This document shows positions 33,302 through 44,456 of a stretch of DNA of 64,000 nucleotides, one piece after another (position 1 is the stretch's first letter; every line of letters begins with the position of its first letter). A program made the translations under genes and the position numbers. This DNA comes from Liopterus haemorrhoidalis (taxonomy: Eukaryota > Arthropoda > Insecta > Coleoptera > Dytiscidae): the NCBI GenBank assembly GCA_963971575.1, contig OZ020623.1:11472980-11536979 (forward strand), given 5' to 3'. The notes under the pieces are model-generated. The model was not told where the DNA came from, did not search any database, and saw nothing but the letters and a program-made list of their open reading frames with translations.

Positions 33302-33870
33302 TTTCAAAGGTTACCTTTTATGTTTTTACAAACGACCACTAGATGACAATATTGAAATGTGTCATTACTATATTCGTAAAATTTGACATTTGTTATTGTG
33401 AAATCAGTGGCAACTTATAAATTGACCAAGTAGTCTGTGGACAGTGAGCGTTTAAAAAAGAACAAGTTTGTGAAAAAATGAATATTACTCGTGAAGGTTT
33501 TCGTTCGATGATGTTTTACGATTTTAGTTAAGGCCTAATTCAACAACAATGCATAGATTCGCTTCGTTCAACTTTTGGTATTGAAGCACCATCAGAAAAG
33601 ACTGTTTACAATTGGTTTGCAGAATTTCGTGGTCGTCGTGGGTCCGTCAATGATGAATCTTGTGAAGGTCGACCAAAATCGATTGAAGAAGATCGGCATG
33701 TGACTTAACGTGAGATAGAGGCATCCTTTGGCATATCTCAGACTGCAATATATTCGATTTTGCATGAACATTTAGCTGTGAAAAAGATCTGTTCCCGATG
33801 GATTCCGCATAATTTGATCGAATCGCAAAAAAGGCTCGTGTTGATTGGTGTAAGGGAATGCTAACAAAAA
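33302..33870 (+). mobile_element. mariner N-terminal fragment
   Basis: A sister of the minus-strand mariner at 24561-26793. It starts right at the TA of the DD41D element with GGTTACCTTTTATGTTTTTA. The frame begins MNITREGFRSMMFYDF, meets a TAA, and continues with SLRSTFGIEAPSEKTVYNWF, EGRPKSIEEDRHV, a TAA, and REIEASFGISQTAIYSILHE. It ends in the WIPH region at about 33870, so the catalytic domain is missing. Confidence 0.8.
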
Positions 33871-34111
33871 TTAATTTATGCACTGCAAATTCCAAAATCC
33901 ATCTAAATTTTGATTTAATACGTATCTGTCACATAACAAAATAAAACCCTCGCAATGTTGGGGTTACCCTGCTCGTTAAGAAGTCAAGTTATCCCACTAA
34001 AACTTAAAACAAACCATAACGTACGTTGGCATTTAATCTATTATTGAAATAATTTTTAATTTTACAGCAATCATTTATTTTTCCGAATTAAAATATTTTT
34101 GATAAATTACT

Positions 34112-34147
34112 ATTTTTCTCCCGAGCAAAGCCGGGTATGTCTGCTAG
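34112..34147 (+). mobile_element. Helitron-like 3' terminus
   Basis: CCCGAGCAAAGCCGGG forms a short hairpin 9 bases before a terminal CTAG followed by T. Helitrons end in CTRR with a subterminal hairpin and insert between A and T. I found no matching TC start, and the interior is unknown. A degenerate reverse copy may lie at 57933-57958. Confidence 0.5.
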
Positions 34148-34763
34148 TTCTAGATAAAACAAATAATAAATTTGAATTCTTAATTCGTGACCACCTAAGG
34201 CTATAACCTCGTTGGCCTAGAAGGAAAAATGTCCAATATTGTCAACTATCGTCCACTTCTGAACCAATAACAATTCCTAGAATATTAATCAATCAAAAGA
34301 AATACTATATCCAATCTAGTTAAGTATAAGAAAAGTAATCAACCATTGTTAATCTTTGTAAAATCCTTTGAAAATTAAAAATATCCAATAAGAAATATAA
34401 TCCGACAATATTTTGAGCGATCAAGCAATTCACGTCAGTTGTGTAGAACAATACATATTGTGAGTGACGTGCTACGGAGAGCTTAGTTCCCATCAAATAA
34501 ATTGGCAGTTGATCACAATGCGCAGAATCGGGGATATTTCGTGTCATAACTTGGTCAGGAGTATCATCAACGTATCTTTCCCAACACTAAACCTGACGCA
34601 AATACAATGGAAGATTAGTTCGAGTATATTTGATCAATATTAAAGGAATTTATTCTCTGGAACTGCTGCGAGTAATTTGATTGTTTTCTCGCATTAAATA
34701 TTCAATACAATAGTTAGTTCAAAAGCAAATATCAAGATGTTGTTTTATCTATATTAATAAAAT
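34148..34763. other. No gene seen
   Basis: No motif in the frame at 34320 and no inverted ends. Confidence 0.45.
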
Positions 34764-35211
34764 TGAAGACCAACATATATAAGGGAGGTATTGTGATCAT
34801 AGCGATTTTGACATTTCGAGATTTCGATGGATCTCCACGAATTGAGGTCCCTTCATAACGATTTGACTATTTTTAGCATGATATCTATCGGTCTGTCTGC
34901 CAGTCCGTGTACAAGTGCTTAGCAAATTCGGTTCAAATGATTTTTATGTTTAAGCTTTTGATATTAATAGCACGAGTTAATCAATTTTTGGTAAAAATCG
35001 ATTAACTAGAAACGGGCGTTTACTCGTGTCGGTTTCAAGATTTTTGCAAACATTTCACAACAGAGAAATATTTCGAAAAAATTTATTTTACAAAAGTTGC
35101 AATAAAAGCAATAAATAACAATTTTCATTTGAGATATTTTTTTGATAAAGCAGCATAAATTAAACAAGTACGTTGTGAAGGCGATCGGTCCTGCGGTGGC
35201 CACAGCTGATT
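34764..35211. repeat. Family X, copy 5 (inverted)
   Basis: It runs from CCAACATATATAAGGGAGG through CGAGATTTCGATGGATCTCC to GCGATCGGTCCTGCGGTGG and CACAGCTGA. The GACA-type array is reduced to a few units (34890-34905). A separate CTGT-rich run follows at 35278-35330. Confidence 0.65.
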
Positions 35212-35338
35212 TTTATTATTTGGTTTCTACACGTTTCAGATGATTATAAAACGATATCCGTAAAAATAAATTTTTGTCCGTCTGTCCGACTGCCTGTCTG
35301 TCTATCTGTATGTCTGTCTGTCTGTAGGCGTAGTCTGT

Positions 35339-36125
35339 AAATACTTTGGCGTACAGGGCCCGCATATTTCAAATAGCGGAGTCCACACTCTGTAGTTGTA
35401 CCACCACCATCCTGAAACGATTATGCACATTCTGTCTGCTTGTCCATCTCTTGCAGCGTCGAGCTACGTATCTCGACATAATGCAGCTCTCCGCGTGCTC
35501 TACTACCATCTTAGATAAGCCTATGGTATTGACTAAATACTGGTTATACCATACGTCCCTTCTGACGTGGTGGAGAATCGGTGGTGAAATTAATTCCAAG
35601 TGCAGAATTTATTGGAATTACTCTTTTCCCACCTCTATAGGGTACTAACAGCCACTAAGCCGGACATAATCTTCCTGGATATTGAGACCAAACAGATGTT
35701 TGAGATCGAATTCTCAAGTTCAGCTGAGAAGAATATCTCTCTCAAGGAGGAGTAAAAGAGGTCCAAGTATATGGATCTCTTATCCGAGCTTAGAAAGCTG
35801 TATCCAGTGTATAAAGTTAAGCTTGTAGTGCTGATAGTTGGTGTTTTGGGTGGTATGAAAGCCTCCTATCGAAGGGATATCGAGTCCATTCCCGCCTGCA
35901 GATCCTCTACCTACTCTTTGATCTGCAAGATGCAGAAAGGAGTACTGCTTGGGTCACTCCGCATTGTGCGGACACTGGATTTGGCGTAATATCCGCGTCT
36001 GTATATCGCCAGCGTTTGCGATGCAGTCGTGTGTATTTAGCTCCACTAGTCTCTAGTATGACGCGGTTCAAAAGGTTGCTGAAGTTTGCGATTAGTGGAC
36101 GCTTGTCAAGACCTGACAAACCCCA
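35339..36125 (+). pseudogene. R4/Dong-like retrotransposon, degenerate copy 2
   Basis: It is similar to 11590-12370 over its length: the finger region (LYHHHPETIMHILSAC-like, frameshifted), KPDI near 35660, EEY with a TAA near 35753, and KLVVLIVGVLGGMKASYRR. The closing QKGVLLGSLRIVRTLDLA is in an open frame at 35771-35989. Deletions and stops break the frame at least three times. The 3' end reaches CCCCATAATAATTTTATT. It starts directly after a CTGT microsatellite. Confidence 0.85.
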
Positions 36126-36522
36126 TAATAATTTTATTAAACAGCCTGAAGGCCAAAATAATATATACATTTAACGAATATATCAAAAACAAAAAAATAA
36201 GACAAATTTGGAGTTCAATTTTAACAATTCTGAACCCAAACATTAGAGCACCAATCCCCAAATAATAACACTTTATCACCTAAAAATCAGTACAGATCAA
36301 GGCTCGTCATGAGCAGTGTATCATAAACACAATAATATTAATAAGAATTAATTTAACATGAAAATATAAGAAACCATTTGGCATTACTGTCATTAGGGGA
36401 AACTTCCTAAGCGCCCTGACATCCGGTGGCGATTTTTGAAAGATACGAGAATGACATTGTTTTGTTTTGTTCAATGGAGATATACTTGTTTTTTTATTGT
36501 TTGTGTTGTATTTTTGTGAATC
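36126..36522. other. No gene seen
   Basis: AT-rich sequence upstream of the THAP relic. Confidence 0.4.
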
Positions 36523-36800
36523 ATGGCGAAAAACAATTCATTTTGTTGTGTGCCGCATTGTAAATCGTGAATAAAGAAGAATCCCACTTAAACATTCATA
36601 AATTTTTCTAAATCGGGAACAAAATCATTTGAAATGACATTTGGAGGTAGAGAGAAAGTGGATCGTAAATCTCTATCATACACAAATGGCTCTATGGATC
36701 CAAAAACGAAAAATGGGCAAAAATCCAAGCCCATTAATGTGTGTTGCTTAAAGTGCAACGAGCAACTTTTAAGTGATTTTTTACGTCGACGAAAAGATTG
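36523..36800 (+). pseudogene. Relic of a THAP-type zinc finger
   Basis: From the ATG the frame reads MAKNNSFCCVPHCKS, then a TGA, and, after further stops, INFSKSGTKSFEMTFGGREK. C-x3-C at the start followed by a phenylalanine-lysine region is how THAP DNA-binding domains begin. Near 36755 a CCLKCNEQLLSDFL segment could be the decayed second Cys-His pair and its DF. THAP domains occur in P elements, some Harbinger relatives and host genes. With four or more lesions this is a fossil, and the parent element is unknown. Confidence 0.45.
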
Positions 36801-38639
36801 AATAAAGGCACTTATCCCACCCAAAATATGTCTAAAGCATTAGTTCTTATATTAAAAAGCCCTTCCTCTACTTCAGGCAGAGATTTTTATTTTTTACTAA
36901 TATATTTACCATATTTTTGTTGATATCATATTGACCGTAAAAATAAAATCCACATATATATCCCTTATTATTGACTTCAGAAAAAACATAAATGATAAAA
37001 AATTGTTTATAATAAGAAATTTTGTTCGATACCAATACCGGTATTGACACTACTAAACGATACCGATACAAATTATCGATATTTGCGTTTAATATTTACA
37101 TCTCTGCAGTTACTCATCAAACAAAAAAAGCAAGAAGACAAAATTGATTAATTCAAACACATTATATTACTTTCTGTAAAAGATTTTCAGGAAAACCAAT
37201 ATTTTACCTCTAAACTTGGTGAAACAAAATGACTTCCCTGCCTAAAATTAGTGGCTTTAACTAAAGATTTTCCATTAGGTCAGTGGAACAGATCAAATTA
37301 AACAATATTGTCCAGTGCTTCCCTCTCTGGATAGATTAAACCACTAATCCATTAATATGTGGCTGTTTTGTACCGTTTAAATGTGGCTTTTCGCCCCAAC
37401 GATTTGACACTTTTAATTGAACAGTTCGGTGATTAAAGGCGAAGTACGAGAACATTTCAAAATTGACCTGCATTATATATTTTTTCTAGTCGATTCAAAT
37501 TATAAATTTAAATTATATATACCATAATTTTATAACTTCTATATTGCTCATCATAGACAAGAACACAAAAGGAAATAAATTCCTTTAACACGTAATTCCA
37601 TACGCGCGTGTTTCAGTTTAGACTATAACAAAAATTATTACCAAATAAACACAATTTGAAATTTTATTTTTAATAATTATTCAACAGTTATAAACTAAAA
37701 ATTAAACTGGAGATTTAAGGAAACAGATTTATTTTCTTCTGTTGGAAATGTTTTTATAAAACTAAAATTCCCAGTCATTTTGATCATTCAATACACCAGG
37801 TCTGGAATGGAGAGTTTGGACATACAGCCATGATTTCACAAGTCCACACCGTATATTCGCGAAATACACTAACACGCACGAATGTGAATGCATGCGTAAA
37901 ATGCATTCACTACAACTAAGTACAGTAAACGAATTGAGGTAGGACAAGGCTAATTTTATGTCTAAGAAGCACGAGAATAAAAGCTCAGATGATGCGGAGG
38001 CCGAAATGAGAAACTAAAATACACTAAGACACGAGACGAATGTATATAACATACATTCGAGAACTGCAACAATGCAGGTAACGTGGTTGCGTACAGGCCG
38101 AACTGAGTACAAAAAATAACACAACACAGATGGTTCGAATGTTATTCTGTAACTGTAAAATTAATGTTGGACTGAGAACTCCCCCCCCCCCCTCCCACAC
38201 ACACTTAAATATTAGTAAGTCACGCGACTGGCGCGAACAGAATTATTATAAGATCTTCCATCTACAGAAGTTCCTGAATAATAGATTTTATGTATTTATT
38301 TGTTCTAATTTCCATGTTTATAAAATGATAAATGAATTTATAAAAATTAAAAAGAATAATAAATAAAATTATTGAAAAAGCAAAATAGAAGTAATAATAA
38401 TATTATTGAGTTAAACTGAAGCGAAAAATACATTTTTCATGAAGTCGAAAAATTGACAAACTTTGCGATATATTAGCGGCAAAACCGCAAAAAAAATATG
38501 AAAATTAAATTATAGAAAATGTATTAATCTTTCAGTATCGATATATTTTTTTCGACTTTTGCAGCGGAACGGAGATATTTACGAAAAAACACTTTTTTGC
38601 ACGTTTTTTTCACGGGACAAAACCGTGTTTTGGTGCCCT
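36801..38639. other. No gene seen; two perfect hairpins
   Basis: GTGAATGCAT and ATGCATTCAC pair perfectly (37884-37910, 7-base loop). CGAATGTA and TACATTCG pair at 38037-38059 (7-base loop). Both are in a patch with little else. Poly(C) at about 38170-38181. The frames at 37762 and 38130 show no motif. Confidence 0.45.
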
Positions 38640-38707
38640 TGGCAAATAAAAACAAGGTTCTCACCTCCAAAATTTAAGGGATGAGCAAAAAAAGGTCCTC
38701 ACCTCCT
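38640..38707 (+). repeat. 41-bp minisatellite remnant, left
   Basis: Two diverged units around GATGAGCAAAAAAAGGTCCT. The matching remnant stands at 41262-41335, so everything between was inserted into this unit. Confidence 0.75.
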
Positions 38708-38840
<133 letters not shown>

Positions 38841-39524
38841 AGAAGCCAGAAGGACAGTAATGTCCCAGAAGGACAGTAAATGCCATCTATGCAAGGAAGC
38901 TGATGAGACAGTAGAACACCTTATTTGTTGCTGCAAAAAAATCGCCCAGACAGACTATCTTTTGCGGCACAACAAAGTGGCCACCGCAGTACACTGGAAT
39001 CTCTGCAAAAAGTACGGGTTACCATCTGGCAACAACTGGTGGGACCATATTCCAGAAAAGGTAGCTGAGAATGAGCAGGCTAAAATACTGTGGGATTTTC
39101 GAATCCAAACCGACAAACACCTCGAGCACAACACACCAGACATCACAGTAGTGGAAAGAAAACGAGTCTGGATCATTGATATAGCGATACCAGGAGACAG
39201 CAGAGTACAAGATAAGGAGCTGGAGAAGATCACGAGGTACAAAGACCTGCAAGTTGAAATTGTGCGACTTTGGGAAAGGAAAACCAGTGTAGTTCCCATA
39301 GTAATAGGCGTCCTAGGAGCAATACCACCTAATCTCCAGAAACACTTGGACGCGTTAGGGCTGCAACGGATTACAACCGGACAGTTGCAAAAGGCAGCCC
39401 TGTTGGGAACAGCACGAATTTTGCGAAGATACCTTTGCGACTCTTAGGTCCTTGGTTAGGACCCGATTCGTGAAGAGGACATTTTTTCTCCCAGTATAAC
39501 TATTGTTATACTGTGTAAAATAAC
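38841..39524 (+). mobile_element. R4/Dong-like retrotransposon, second family, between TAA repeats
   Basis: A 5'-truncated copy whose left edge abuts (TAA)n and whose 3' untranslated region (39448-39524) runs into another (TAA)n. The protein differs from the family at 11400, so two lineages with the same endonuclease type are present. Confidence 0.82.
38860..39447 (+). CDS. C-terminal zinc finger and restriction-like endonuclease, Dong-like family 2
   Basis: The 195-residue open frame starts at a Met soon after the truncation point, so the true N-terminus is lost. A CCHC finger (CHLCKEADETVEHLICCC) is followed by LLRHNKVATAVHWNLCKKYG. The endonuclease core is NTPDITVVERKRVWIIDIAI, with the downstream helix EKITRYKDLQVEIVRLWE. 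The end LQKAALLGTARILRRYL is characteristic. There is no internal stop. The parent protein would nick target DNA and prime reverse transcription; this fragment lacks the polymerase and cannot do that alone. Confidence 0.85.
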   Translation: MSQKDSKCHLCKEADETVEHLICCCKKIAQTDYLLRHNKVATAVHWNLCKKYGLPSGNNWWDHIPEKVAENEQAKILWDFRIQTDKHLEHNTPDITVVERKRVWIIDIAIPGDSRVQDKELEKITRYKDLQVEIVRLWERKTSVVPIVIGVLGAIPPNLQKHLDALGLQRITTGQLQKAALLGTARILRRYLCDS

Positions 39525-39645
<121 letters not shown>

Positions 39646-41256
39646 TTCTTTATTGAAAAAATTACAAAGTACATTGTTTTTAGTCAGTCAATACAAAATA
39701 TAAATAAAAATAGCGTCAACCATGAAAAGAAAATACACAGATAATAATTATACAAATAAATTGAAAACATTAAATTAAATACAAAATTAAAAACCAATTA
39801 AAAATAAATACAAAAGTCATAAGAGTAAAAAAAAAAAAAAAAAAAAATAACAAATGAGCAAAAATGATATTTGTTACGTTACCAAGAATCATTTTCATGC
39901 TTATTGATGACATAGGTACAATATAAAATTTTAAAAATTATAAATAACTTTGAAAATAAAAACATTGAAATAAATAAAATTAAATTAAAATAAAGAAAAA
40001 AAATAAAATGTATCTATATTTCAGATAAAAACTACAAATTGAGATTAAAAAAATCTGATAATTCATAAATTGGATTATCCGTTAAAACATTTTTAATTTT
40101 AGCTTTGAATTTTAAGTGAGTCAACAATCTGATTTCCTCTGGCAAAAAATTAAAAAACTTAATAGAGTAGTAATTTGAACTATTTCTAGACTTATCTAGC
40201 CTTAGGTAATTGGGGCAAATATGTACTATAATGTAAACTAAATGTAAATATGTAAACTAATGGAGAACCATAAACTAATATGTAAATAATATTGCACATT
40301 ATATTCCAAATGAGGCTCTTATAAATCTTTTTTGAATTAGTCATGTATCAATAATTATCCCTAAATCTGTTATGTTTATATATTATTTCTTTTTTTATTA
40401 TATTTTGTTACTTTTATTTATTACATTATCATTTTTGTATATTTATTTTTTTGTATACTACTTATTATTGCTGTGTTTATCACATTTATATGTTTGCTTA
40501 TATTGTACCTGTCCACTTATTGGTTAATTCTGTTGGACAGATGTAGTCGAAAATAAAATAAAATATCATTTTTGTGTCTCGTGTTGTACAGATGAATTTT
40601 GTCAAATGTTGTATAAGAAGATACGTTTTTGTGTGCATACAATAAACAATGATAAATATATAGAGACGGAAAAGTCATAATTTTTAGGGTAGAAAAAATG
40701 TTTTTACAATTTTGCCTATATGATGCTCCAAACATTAACCTAACTACACGACGCTGCAAAGCAAATATTCTTTTTGCCGGTGACGAATGACCCCAAACTA
40801 AAATACAATAGGAAATATTTGATTGGAATAGACCGTAATAAGCTTTTAACATTATGTCAACAGTAACCACCTTGGATAAATTTCTGATTAAATAAATGAC
40901 CTTAATCAGTTTACCACTTAGAATATCAACATGTTGATCCCATTTAAGATGAGGATCAACATAAACACCTAAAAATTTAACATATTCTGGGTTATCAAAA
41001 TCGTGATTTTTTGTTGTAATAAGCAAGAGTTGAGTTTTATCGGAGTTTAGTGTTAATTTATTAGATATAAACCATAAATTAGCATTTTCTTGCTGAGTAA
41101 TATTATCATCAAAAACTTTGCACAAAGATTTTGACCTGATAACTAAGGTGGTATCATCAGCATATAAAATTGATTTTGTTGCAATATTGTTCGGGAGATC
41201 ATTGATATAAATTAAGAACAGCAATGGGCCCAGTACAGATCCCTGCTAAAGTCCAA
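39646..41256 (-). pseudogene. Jockey/CR1-like LINE, reversed and 5'-truncated
   Basis: The coding part is at 40517-41256 on the minus strand. It reads QGSVLGPLLFLIYINDLP, ILYADDTTLVI (active site), KFLGVYVDPHLKWDQHVDIL, FALQRRVVRLMFGAS and IHLYNTRHKND. The codon before QGS, normally Pro, is a TAG, so one stop is visible. The frame ends early at 40517 compared with the LINE at 12636. A long AT-rich 3' region (39646-40516) ends in the TAA tail. The 5' truncation point at about 41256 abuts the minisatellite. Confidence 0.88.
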
Positions 41257-41261
41257 GTGTC

Positions 41262-41335
41262 GAACAAACAAAAAAAGGTCCTCACCTCCCAAAATTCAAA
41301 TGATGAGCCAAAAAAAAGGTTCTTGCCTTCGCAAT
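41262..41335 (+). repeat. 41-bp minisatellite remnant, right
   Basis: One and a half units around CAAAAAAAGGTCCTCACCTC. It continues the remnant at 38640-38707 across the inserted LINEs. Confidence 0.75.
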
Positions 41336-42044
41336 GGCGCTCTTTTCCTTAGTGCACCCAGGGCCGTCGCCCCCTCCGCCCCCCCTTACTGCGGCTCTGT
41401 CTAGATCAAATAGCAGGGTAAAAAGTTGTGTAAACTGTTTTACTGCAAAGAACGATTAGTTTAAATTCAACAAAACAAAAATGTTAAAGAATCCAGACCC
41501 ATACATTATCCAGAACCATTCCCAACAAGTTTATACTCGTTCATGTCTAGTTACCGGATTCTTCTCAATTCTTTGAAAGGTAATACCGTTTCCCTCAGGC
41601 ATAACAGTAATTCCTGGACTATGTTCCCTTTTCCTAGTCGTTTTACAAGAGTAACCGTTTTCCTACAGAACACTTTATTCACATTATCTTTCCTGCGCCC
41701 TTACTCATGCATTAAGCTTGTTTTAAACGACGGCATAACGTCGAATAAAGGTGGAGGCAAGCCTAATATAACGCCATTTAGACACTGTCTAATATTTACA
41801 CTAATTTAATTTTAACAAGAAATTATTACCTGTGTTAATTTTATTTTGTTTTTAAAATAAAGGCAACACCTTTATTAATTCGACCTGCATTTGATTTTTC
41901 TTCTTCTGATGGATAATAATTACGATGGTAGATCAACAAGTCCTTACAAAACAATAGAAAAACACATTATTTTGGGTTAATTCATTTTTATTTCTCAGCA
42001 TAGTCTCCTTGAGACAGTGTTTTGTAAAGAACCCAGGTTTTTTG
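41336..42044. other. No gene seen
   Basis: A short GC-rich patch at 41340-41400, then AT-rich sequence. The frame at 41543 is unsupported. Confidence 0.4.
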
Positions 42045-42620
42045 GTGGTTTAAGGCATTTTCAGAAGGAAGATAGTTGATTGAAGATGAATCACGCAGCG
42101 GAAGGCATTCATTTTCAAGAAACGAGGAATATGTCGACAGAATCCTGGATCTTGTGCATTCAGATCGTCGATTGACAGTCAGAATGATCGTTGAATTTGA
42201 CTCACTGTTCATCAGATTTTGACCAATAGCCCAGGCTATATTATTCCCGTAAATGTTGAATGACAATGCGCTTTGTCATACAGCAGTTACAATAAATGAG
42301 TTTTTGGCCAGTAAAAACATTCCTGCGGCTTCTCAGCCTCCTGACTTGAGTTCTTTTGACTTTTTCCTCTTCCCAAGATTAAAAAATCATCTCAAGAGAC
42401 GTCATTTTGGCACACTCGAAAACATTAAAACGTCCGTAACCGACCAGCTGAAAGCTATTCCCGTATCCGAGTTCCAGCACTGCTATGAGGATTGGAAGAA
42501 CCATCTACAGCGCTGTGTGGCTTCCCAAGGAAGTTATTTTGAGGGAGACAATATTGAATTGTACTTCTATTTGAATAAAAAAAAATAAATAAAAATCAGT
42601 CCGCTTACTTAATTTGCACA
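42045..42620 (+). pseudogene. mariner relic, middle deleted
   Basis: An N-terminal remnant near 42065-42200 reads NEEYVDRILDLVHSDRRLTV with other frames around it. It is followed directly by a C-terminal frame (42253-42588): LNDNALCHTAVTINEFLASK, SQPPDLSSFDFFLFPRLKNH and a typical end CVASQGSYFEGDNIELY. The second catalytic Asp (NDNA) and the third (SSFDFF) are visible; the first is lost in the deletion. A TIR-like end (TTTGCACACCTCGTA) lies at 42601-42615. Confidence 0.8.
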
Positions 42621-43358
42621 CCTCGTACCACAAATTATAAAACAAGGAAGATAGCGGACTCCCACGTTACGGCTTTGGACAGCGATAGTTGCGACATTCG
42701 TGGTTGTAATATGAACTAGGATTAGATAGTATGCAACCCGCAGTGCACACAAATATATTTTAAATTACTATGATTTTCTACCAAAATATAATGTAATTTT
42801 GGTAGAAAATTAAAGACTGCCTTGAACCGAAAATTATGATTAATTTATTTACAACTCTCATAATTAATTTCCTAAAATTAAAATTAATTACAATTGTTAA
42901 AAGTTAACACTTCAGTAAGCATTAAGTTTTATTATTTTATTTGCAAGCAAGCATATGAAATAAATAAACAAGTATTTATTTTTTACTTTTATATTTACTT
43001 TTATTGTACATATTAAATTTAGTCTGTGCCATTTTTTTTATTACACTATTTATATTTCTTTTGCATTTACCATTTAAAATATTATTAATTACACTACACC
43101 ATTTGAAAATAAAAAATGTGGTGCTAATATTTAAAATTTCTTACAAAATTCATCACTGTCACAATCACAATTTACTGTCACCTATCGTTACAACGTCAAA
43201 AACAATTGCCGCAAATTGCCGATAATGAAGTGTTCTCAAAATGTTGGTTTAAAAAAACGCTTTTAGCGCTGTCGGTGGATGGAATATAACTTAAAACCGT
43301 TTCAAGGCCGTGTATATGAGTTTCATACCCCTGCCTCGTACATAGTCTTGCCATAAAT
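42621..43358. other. No gene seen; 15-bp perfect hairpin at 42773-42810
   Basis: ATTTTCTACCAAAAT and ATTTTGGTAGAAAAT pair without a mismatch around an 8-base loop. The rest is AT-rich; the frame at 43004 has no motif. Confidence 0.5.
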
Positions 43359-43745
43359 ACGTAGGGCGCTGAGAAAGATTTGAGATACGGGCTTTCTTTT
43401 TAAACTTTTTCGAAGTACTTTTCATCACGTTCAATACATTTCCCCATACGTATAAACCAGATGTTAAAAATCAGTTGCACAAGTTTCGTCCCTTCATGCT
43501 AGAAGCTCATCATCGTTCTTGAAATGGCTGCCTTTAATCTTCTCCTTGATGACAGGGAAGAGTCCAAAATCACAAGCAGATCTGGACTATACGGCGAATG
43601 TTCTAACATTTGTATTCCAGAATTATTCAAAAATTCTTTAGTAAGTTGATCTGCATGCAAGCACCAAGTGTCAAGGCGTGAATGTGGCCGTAAGTTTTGA
43701 AGGGACTGAATCAACTGAGGCAAACAAAACTCAACGTACCACTGT
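43359..43745 (-). pseudogene. mariner C-terminal fragment
   Basis: On the minus strand the frame reads TWCLHADQLTKEFLNNSG, then MLEHSPYSPDLLVILDSSL, the block around the third catalytic Asp. Beyond a frameshift the end resembles the usual mariner tail with a Cys-Ile segment and a final YFEKV. ACGTAGGGCGCTGAGAAAG near 43359 could be the outer TIR. The N-terminal two thirds are missing. Confidence 0.65.
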
Positions 43746-44456
43746 TTTTATACATAACTGTTTTTTCCACAATTCTCGTCATAATACCTCGCTTACCGAA
43801 GATATATAACCTCTTTGACGCCTTTCCATATCTTTGTAAATATGAGGTCTAAATTAATTTAAAATAATTTTTAATGCCCCCTTTGTAATAATCAAAAAGT
43901 CATTAGTTTTAAACTCTTCTAAATTCTTCATCTATACAATGTGTGGTTTTACTAAAACCTTGTCCGAACTATTGTTAGTTTAATGTGGGCAGATCTTCAA
44001 ATCTAATCTAGTAACTTCCCTAAAGAATCCACGACCACATAATTACCAACTTAATTTAAACAAATTCCCAAATGTAGCATTGTTATTGATCCAGTAACAA
44101 GTCATCTACGTTGGTTATAATGTTACTTTTATGTTGGTAGTAGTGTCTTGTCAGACTTGGGGATAATTAAGCGGATGTTTGGTATTATTTTCGCGAGTTT
44201 AGGTTTGTAAGAAAAGTTACTTTTTAAGAATTAGAAAGAAAAAGTTTACTTTTTACTTATTTGTATGGAGTAACAGCCTGAATTATAAATTAATGTATAA
44301 AACAAAGATCCAGAGTATGTTTAAGTATTATATAATGCAAAAAAGTAGATAATTATAAAATTTGTAAAAGCAAAATCTTTATTAATACAAGCATAAAAGA
44401 TGAGTTTTTGAGCAAATCTTTCTACAAGCTATTTAAATAAAAATTATTATTAATAT
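43746..44456. other. No gene seen
   Basis: AT-rich sequence, no repeat ends seen. Confidence 0.45.

Noticed and set aside
36881..37096. Small hAT element with CAGAGAT ends
   Set aside because: The two ends share only a few bases and the 8-bp flanks do not match.
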